Assembly: GCA_036751905.1 (NCBI GenBank)
Contig: DAIOTP010000115.1
Coordinates: 1-10,147, forward strand
Length of the DNA stretch: 10,147 nucleotides
Source: T3Sed10-241 sp036751905
Lineage (GTDB): Bacteria > Bacteroidota > Bacteroidia > Flavobacteriales_D > Cryomorphaceae
Direction: 5' to 3'
Shown here: in pieces, positions 6,566 to 10,147 of the stretch
How positions within the stretch are numbered: position 1 is the first letter of the stretch
Layout of the letters: every line of letters starts with the position of its first letter
Notes under the pieces: generated by a model
The model's database searches: none
What the model was told of the DNA's origin: nothing
The model's input: only the letters and a program-made list of their open reading frames with translations
Program-made: the position numbers and the translations under genes

Positions 6566-7849
6566 TTACACTTGCTCTGTGAGCACCATCCGGGCGGTGC
6601 TGCGGCTTTTTTGTTCCACCAGTACCTTTTTGCCAATGAGCAGCCTGCTGATGGTGTCTTGATCGTAATGCCTGATGGTAACAAGTTCACAAGGAGCGTT
6701 GTAGAGCACTTCGTAGCGGTCATGGCACTGATTGAGCAATTGCTGTAGCTTGGCAGGATAATGGTCCACACATACACTGAAATTGATGGCGCTGTTTTGC
6801 ATCAGGTGGATTTTCATTTGTGCTGCTGCAAAGAGGCTAAAGAGTTCACTCAGGTTGTCCTCAGCTACAAAGGAGAAGTCTCTTGGCGTGAAGCTTATCA
6901 GCACTTGGTTCACCTTAAATATGTAACTCGGCACGAGTGAGTCACTGAATGTACTCTTTTCAATTACACTGCCTTCGGCTTCAGGGTCAATAAAGGAGCG
7001 CACATAGAGCGGTATATTTTTGTTTTGCAAGGGTTTTATGGTCTTGGGATGGATCACCGATGCGCCGTAGTATGCCAGCTCTATGGCTTCGCGGTAGCTG
7101 ATGCGCTTGAGGAGCACTGCATCCTTAAAGTATTTGGGGTCAGCGTTGAGCATACCGGGCACATCCTTCCAGATGGTTACGTTGTCGGCCCCGAGGGCAT
7201 AAGCCATAATGGCCGCCGTAAAGTCGGAACCTTCACGGCCCAGAGTGGTGGTGTTGCGCTCATCAGTGTGGCCTATGAAGCCCTGCGTGAGCATGATGGC
7301 GCGTCCGCCTTTCTTTTTGCCCGACACCACGTTGGCCCAGCGCTCGCCAATGAGCTTTTCTGTTTTGGGCCAGTTGATGCGCGCTTCCCGATAGCGGCTG
7401 TCGGTGCGCACAAGGCGGCGTGCATCCGTCCATGTATTGTCGAGGCCGCCGGCCGTAAGGTAAGCCGACACGATTACGGTGCTCAGCAATTCTCCAAAAC
7501 TTACAATCTGGTCGTAATCGAAATCATAGTTGTCCGAGGGCTCATTGCTCAGCCGGCCCTGTAATTGGTCGAGCAGTACCGAGAGTCTTTCTTTGGCCTC
7601 AGTGCCGGGGATGGCGAGTTGGTCAAGCACCCCGTGGTGGTACTGCCGCAGGTCTTCCATTTTGGCCGCAAGGCTTTGATCTCCCCTGATGTAGGTATGG
7701 AGTAAATCCTCCAGAGCATTGGTGGTTTTGCCCATGGCCGATACCACCACCACAAGGTCCTGCTTGGGAAAGAGTTTGATGATGCGCGCCACATTTTCCA
7801 CCGCCGCAGCATCTTTTACCGAGGCACCTCCAAATTTGAAAACTTTCAT
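6566..7849 (-). CDS. lysC: Aspartate kinase (monofunctional)
   Basis: Catalyses ATP-dependent phosphorylation of L-aspartate, the first step toward lysine/diaminopimelate, threonine and methionine, in the cytoplasm. The 427-residue protein has the amino-acid kinase domain from residue 1 to about 300: KFGGAS at 5-10, VVVSAMG at 34-40, SFGELLST at 117-124, TQGFIG at 188-193, TTLGREGSDFTAA at 201-213 (nucleotide loop), WKDVPGMLNADP at 227-238 and SYREAIELAYYGASVIHPKT at 251-270. A regulatory ACT region follows from about 315 (VLISFTPRDFSFVAEDNLSELF and AINFSVCVD), implying allosteric control, though the inhibitor cannot be told. There is no homoserine-dehydrogenase fusion. It starts two bases after the stop of the GNAT gene, so it is co-transcribed. 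The symbol lysC is by function; organism-specific paralogues may exist elsewhere. Confidence 0.93.
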   Translation of the reverse strand: MKVFKFGGASVKDAAAVENVARIIKLFPKQDLVVVVSAMGKTTNALEDLLHTYIRGDQSLAAKMEDLRQYHHGVLDQLAIPGTEAKERLSVLLDQLQGRLSNEPSDNYDFDYDQIVSFGELLSTVIVSAYLTAGGLDNTWTDARRLVRTDSRYREARINWPKTEKLIGERWANVVSGKKKGGRAIMLTQGFIGHTDERNTTTLGREGSDFTAAIMAYALGADNVTIWKDVPGMLNADPKYFKDAVLLKRISYREAIELAYYGASVIHPKTIKPLQNKNIPLYVRSFIDPEAEGSVIEKSTFSDSLVPSYIFKVNQVLISFTPRDFSFVAEDNLSELFSLFAAAQMKIHLMQNSAINFSVCVDHYPAKLQQLLNQCHDRYEVLYNAPCELVTIRHYDQDTISRLLIGKKVLVEQKSRSTARMVLTEQV

Positions 7850-7851
7850 AT

Positions 7852-8361
7852 TTAAGGTTTAAGCGTTTGTTTCTGTTCCAGGTCTATGTGCACATTGAGC
7901 CATTCAGGGTCAAAATGGGCACTGTACTTTTTATAAAAGCCTATGGCAGGCTCATTCCATTCGAGCACTTGCCAGTACACCCGCCGGTAGCCCCTTGATT
8001 TGGCTGTGGCTATCACTGCTTCGAGCAGGGCAGCACCTATGCCATGACCGCGTTCCAGCTCCTTCACAATCAGGTCTTCAAGGTGAATGGCAGGTCCTTT
8101 CCATGTGCTGTACTTTTCATAGAAAAGTGCTGCGCCTACGATGTTGCCACCGCGTTCGGCCACCACAATTTCTACAAAGGGCTTTTCGCCAAATGCGTGT
8201 CTTCGCAGTTCCTCTGAGCTCACCAGCACTTCATGTGCAGCTTTTTCATACACGGCAAGCTCGTGGATCAATGCCATAACACCATCACAATCAGATGGAA
8301 TTCCAGGTCGTATGTGCCATGAATGATTCACGCTGCAAAGGAAAGATTTTTTGATGGGCAT
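7852..8361 (-). CDS. SSAT-like GNAT N-acetyltransferase
   Basis: A GNAT acetyltransferase that moves acetyl from acetyl-CoA to an amine. The closest family by pattern is the spermidine/spermine (diamine) acetyltransferase-like group: WHIRPGIPSDCDGVMALIHELAVYEK (15-40), FVEIVVAERGGNIVGAALFYEKYSTWKGP (62-90), AIHLEDLIVKELERGHGIGAALL (91-113, the acetyl-CoA motif A R-x-x-G-x-G at 104-109) and VYWQVLEWNEPAIGFYKKY (128-146). The substrate is not proved. Start choice is uncertain: ATG at 8361 gives 169 residues, a GTG at 8331 gives 159, which is nearer the usual family length, and an ATG at 8439 would add 26 unlikely residues and run up to the divergent fbp start. The aspartate kinase ATG follows the TAA after only two bases, and the pair reads as an operon. 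Confidence 0.85.
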   Translation of the reverse strand: MPIKKSFLCSVNHSWHIRPGIPSDCDGVMALIHELAVYEKAAHEVLVSSEELRRHAFGEKPFVEIVVAERGGNIVGAALFYEKYSTWKGPAIHLEDLIVKELERGHGIGAALLEAVIATAKSRGYRRVYWQVLEWNEPAIGFYKKYSAHFDPEWLNVHIDLEQKQTLKP

Positions 8362-8413
8362 CTTTACTGCAAGCTCAGGGGAATTTTGCCATGCTGCATC
8401 CCCTAAATTTCCC

Positions 8414-8421
8414 CATATTTG
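8414..8421 (+). promoter_or_regulatory. Candidate -7 box for the fbp-mfd operon
   Basis: The plus strand reads CATATTTG, one mismatch from TAnnTTTG, ending 20 bases before the fbp ATG at 8442. The nearest TTG upstream (8386-8388) is 25 bases away, longer than ideal. It lies in the divergent spacer (8362-8441) shared with the GNAT-kinase operon. Confidence 0.3.
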
Positions 8422-8441
8422 CACACCTACTGATTTCAACC

Positions 8442-9476
8442 ATGAACAGAGTAATAACGCTCAGCGAGTTTATCGTAGAGCGCCAGGCCGATTTTCCATT
8501 CGCCAAAGGCGAGCTTTCCAGATTGTTGAGTGCCATACGCCTTGCGGCAAAAGTTGTAAACCGCGAAGTAAACAAGGCAGGTCTTGTGGACGATATACTC
8601 GGCAGCTCCGGCGCCGAAAATGTACAAGGCGAAGTGCAGCAAAAACTCGATGTATATGCCAATACGCAGTTTATCAACGCCCTCAAAGCCCAGCAAGAGG
8701 TGTGCGGTATCGGTTCTGAAGAAAATGACGATGTAATAGCATTCGACAAAGGCGAAGCCATGTGGGGCAAGTACGTTGTGCTCATGGATCCGCTCGATGG
8801 GTCGTCGAATATCGATGTAAATGTGAGCATAGGTACCATTTTTTCCATTTACCGGCGCAAAAGCAAGCCCGGTTCGGTGGCAACCATGGACGATTTCCTC
8901 CAGCCCGGTCTTGATTTGGTAGCAGCCGGATACGTGATCTATGGCTCGAGCACCATGCTTGTATTCAGCACTGGCAATGGCGTCAATGGCTTTACACTCG
9001 ATACTTCTATTGGTGTATTTTGCCTCTCGCACCCGAACATGCGCATACCCAAGGAGGGCAAAATATACTCCATCAACGAAGGCAATTACAAAGCATTTCC
9101 GGAAGGGGTGAAGCGCTACATCAAGTACTGCCAGGAAGAGGATGAAGCATCAGGACGCCCGTACACGAGCCGCTACATAGGCTCATTGGTGGCCGATTTT
9201 CACCGAAACCTCATCAAGGGAGGGATATACATTTACCCAAGCACCCACAGCAATCCTCACGGCAAGCTCCGCCTGATGTACGAGAACATTCCCCTCGCAT
9301 TTATTGTTGAACAAGCCGGTGGTAAAGCTTCTGATGGCAAGAAGCGCATACTTTCCATCAAGCCAGATCACCTTCACCAACGCACATCGCTTTTTATAGG
9401 TTCTAAACACATGGTTGAAAAAGCCGAAGCCTTCATGGAGCAATTCAGTGATGCGCCGGCCCACAGTGAAGCATGA
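8442..9476 (+). CDS. fbp: Class 1 fructose-1,6-bisphosphatase
   Basis: Hydrolyses fructose 1,6-bisphosphate to fructose 6-phosphate and phosphate, the committed step of gluconeogenesis, in the cytoplasm with Mg2+. The 344-residue length fits class 1 enzymes. Metal and substrate landmarks are GSEE at 91-94, DPLDGSSNID at 116-125 (metal-binding loop), VSIGTIFSIY at 128-137, RYIGSLVADFHRNL at 244-257 (phosphate and sugar binding), GGIYIYP at 260-266 and KLRLMYE at 275-281 (metal Glu) with PLAFIVEQAGG at 284-294. The ATG at 8442 is chosen over an in-frame ATG at 8391 because the family N-terminus begins with the TLSEF segment, and the earlier ATG precedes a -7-like box. Its TGA (9474-9476) overlaps the ATG of mfd by 4 bp. 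Confidence 0.96.
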   Translation: MNRVITLSEFIVERQADFPFAKGELSRLLSAIRLAAKVVNREVNKAGLVDDILGSSGAENVQGEVQQKLDVYANTQFINALKAQQEVCGIGSEENDDVIAFDKGEAMWGKYVVLMDPLDGSSNIDVNVSIGTIFSIYRRKSKPGSVATMDDFLQPGLDLVAAGYVIYGSSTMLVFSTGNGVNGFTLDTSIGVFCLSHPNMRIPKEGKIYSINEGNYKAFPEGVKRYIKYCQEEDEASGRPYTSRYIGSLVADFHRNLIKGGIYIYPSTHSNPHGKLRLMYENIPLAFIVEQAGGKASDGKKRILSIKPDHLHQRTSLFIGSKHMVEKAEAFMEQFSDAPAHSEA

Positions 9477-10147
9477 ATATTGACAAAATTGCCAACATTT
9501 ACGCCGAGGACAAACGCTCGGCGCTCATCGCCAATGCCCTTCAGGAAGCAAAGGGGCGTGTAAGTATCGTAGGACTTATAGGATCCGGTGCCACCTTTGC
9601 CTGCTCGGCCATTGTCACCAAGCTCAATGCCGATCAACTCTTCATCCTCAATGACAAGGAGGAGGCAGCATATTTCTTCAACGACTTACAAAAACTGGAA
9701 TTTGGGAAGTACCACACCCATTTTTATCCTGAATCATTTCGGGTGCCCTACCAAACGGAGGATACCGACAATGCCAACATCGTGCTGCGGGCGGAGGTGC
9801 TAAAATCGCTTTCGCAAAAATCAGCAAAGCCACGCGTGGTAGTGAGCTATCCTGAGGCCCTTTCGGAAAATGTGGTGACGCGCAAGCAACTCAAAAGCCA
9901 TTCATTTGAAGTAAAAGTGGGCGCAAGTTACAGCATGGCCTTCGTCAATGAGCTGCTCACAGAGTACCAATTTGAGCGGGTCGATTTCGTATATGAGCCT
10001 GGTCAATTCAGCATCAGGGGTGGCATTGTCGATGTATTTTCATTTGGCGAAAGCGAGCCCTACCGCATGGAATTTTTTGGCGACGATGTGGAATCGATGC
10101 GCAAATTTGATCCCGTTACGCAGCTCAGTACAGGGCAGGTTAAGCAT
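9473..10147 (+). CDS. mfd: Transcription-repair coupling factor Mfd, N-terminal part (cut by the right edge)
   Basis: Mfd removes RNA polymerase stalled at DNA lesions and recruits UvrA for nucleotide-excision repair. The first 225 codons are visible and remain open to the window end. They match the UvrB-homology region (domains D1a/D2/D1b): GLIGSGATFACSAIV (34-48, the degenerate nucleotide-loop region), ILNDKEEAAYFFNDL (58-72), FYPESFRVPYQTEDTDNANIVLRAEVLKSL (84-113), VVSYPEALSENVV (123-135), FERVDFVYEPGQFSIRGGIVDVFSFGESEPYRMEFFGDDVESMRKFD (167-213). The RGG-IVDVF and EFFGD-VESMR-FD blocks are hallmarks of Mfd. The helicase and UvrA-binding parts lie beyond the window; a full protein would be roughly 1,100 residues. 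It is translationally coupled to fbp through an ATGA overlap. Confidence 0.95.
   Translation, partial: MNIDKIANIYAEDKRSALIANALQEAKGRVSIVGLIGSGATFACSAIVTKLNADQLFILNDKEEAAYFFNDLQKLEFGKYHTHFYPESFRVPYQTEDTDNANIVLRAEVLKSLSQKSAKPRVVVSYPEALSENVVTRKQLKSHSFEVKVGASYSMAFVNELLTEYQFERVDFVYEPGQFSIRGGIVDVFSFGESEPYRMEFFGDDVESMRKFDPVTQLSTGQVKH

Noticed and set aside
8362..8439. Extending the GNAT protein to an ATG at 8439
   Set aside because: The added 26 residues have no family counterpart and run up to the divergent fbp start and its -7-like box.
8436..9032. A 198-codon minus-strand frame antisense to fbp
   Set aside because: It is a shadow of fbp, whose catalytic motifs are unambiguous on the plus strand.

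Overview
The window looks like a chromosomal stretch from a member of the Bacteroidota, probably near the Flavobacteriia/Cytophagia, though I cannot place it more narrowly from sequence alone. The reasons are: a DUF5686-type outer-membrane protein with an N-terminal carboxypeptidase-regulatory-like domain, a monofunctional aspartate kinase next to an SSAT-like acetyltransferase and a class 1 fructose-1,6-bisphosphatase, weak or absent Shine-Dalgarno sequences, and several boxes close to the Bacteroidota -7 promoter consensus TAnnTTTG. The genes are dense, intact housekeeping or envelope genes. I see no mobile element, CRISPR array, tRNA or rRNA.

Layout. (1) Positions 1-1844, minus strand: a cell-envelope operon of a membrane-fusion/HlyD-type adaptor, a VTC-domain protein (polyphosphate-polymerase fold) and the first seven codons of a third gene that runs off the left edge. 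The VTC gene contains a 10-N assembly gap at 470-479 that breaks its frame. Both flanks of the gap carry the same four bases (gggc), and merging them restores one continuous 248-residue protein. (2) Positions 2038-4940, minus strand: a hotdog-fold PaaI-like thioesterase overlapping by 4 bp a large DUF5686-family outer-membrane beta-barrel protein. (3) Positions 5036-5626, minus strand: a membrane-anchored protein that appears confined to the Bacteroidota and has no known function. (4) Positions 5802-6530, plus strand: a membrane-anchored DUF218/YdcF-like protein, divergent from (3) across a 175-bp promoter region that has a perfect TACATTTG box on each strand. (5) Positions 6566-8361, minus strand: SSAT-like GNAT acetyltransferase then aspartate kinase, 2 bp apart. 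(6) Positions 8442-10147, plus strand: fructose-1,6-bisphosphatase overlapping by 4 bp the start of the transcription-repair coupling factor Mfd, which is cut by the right edge.

How the genes fit together. The adaptor plus VTC pair suggests an export or polymer-related envelope function of unknown substrate, and is the part of the window least explained by known pathways. The lysine/threonine/methionine-branch aspartate kinase, FBPase (gluconeogenesis) and Mfd (DNA repair) are core metabolism and maintenance. Their adjacency looks like conserved chromosomal order rather than a single pathway. I found no clear previously undescribed defence or mobile system here.
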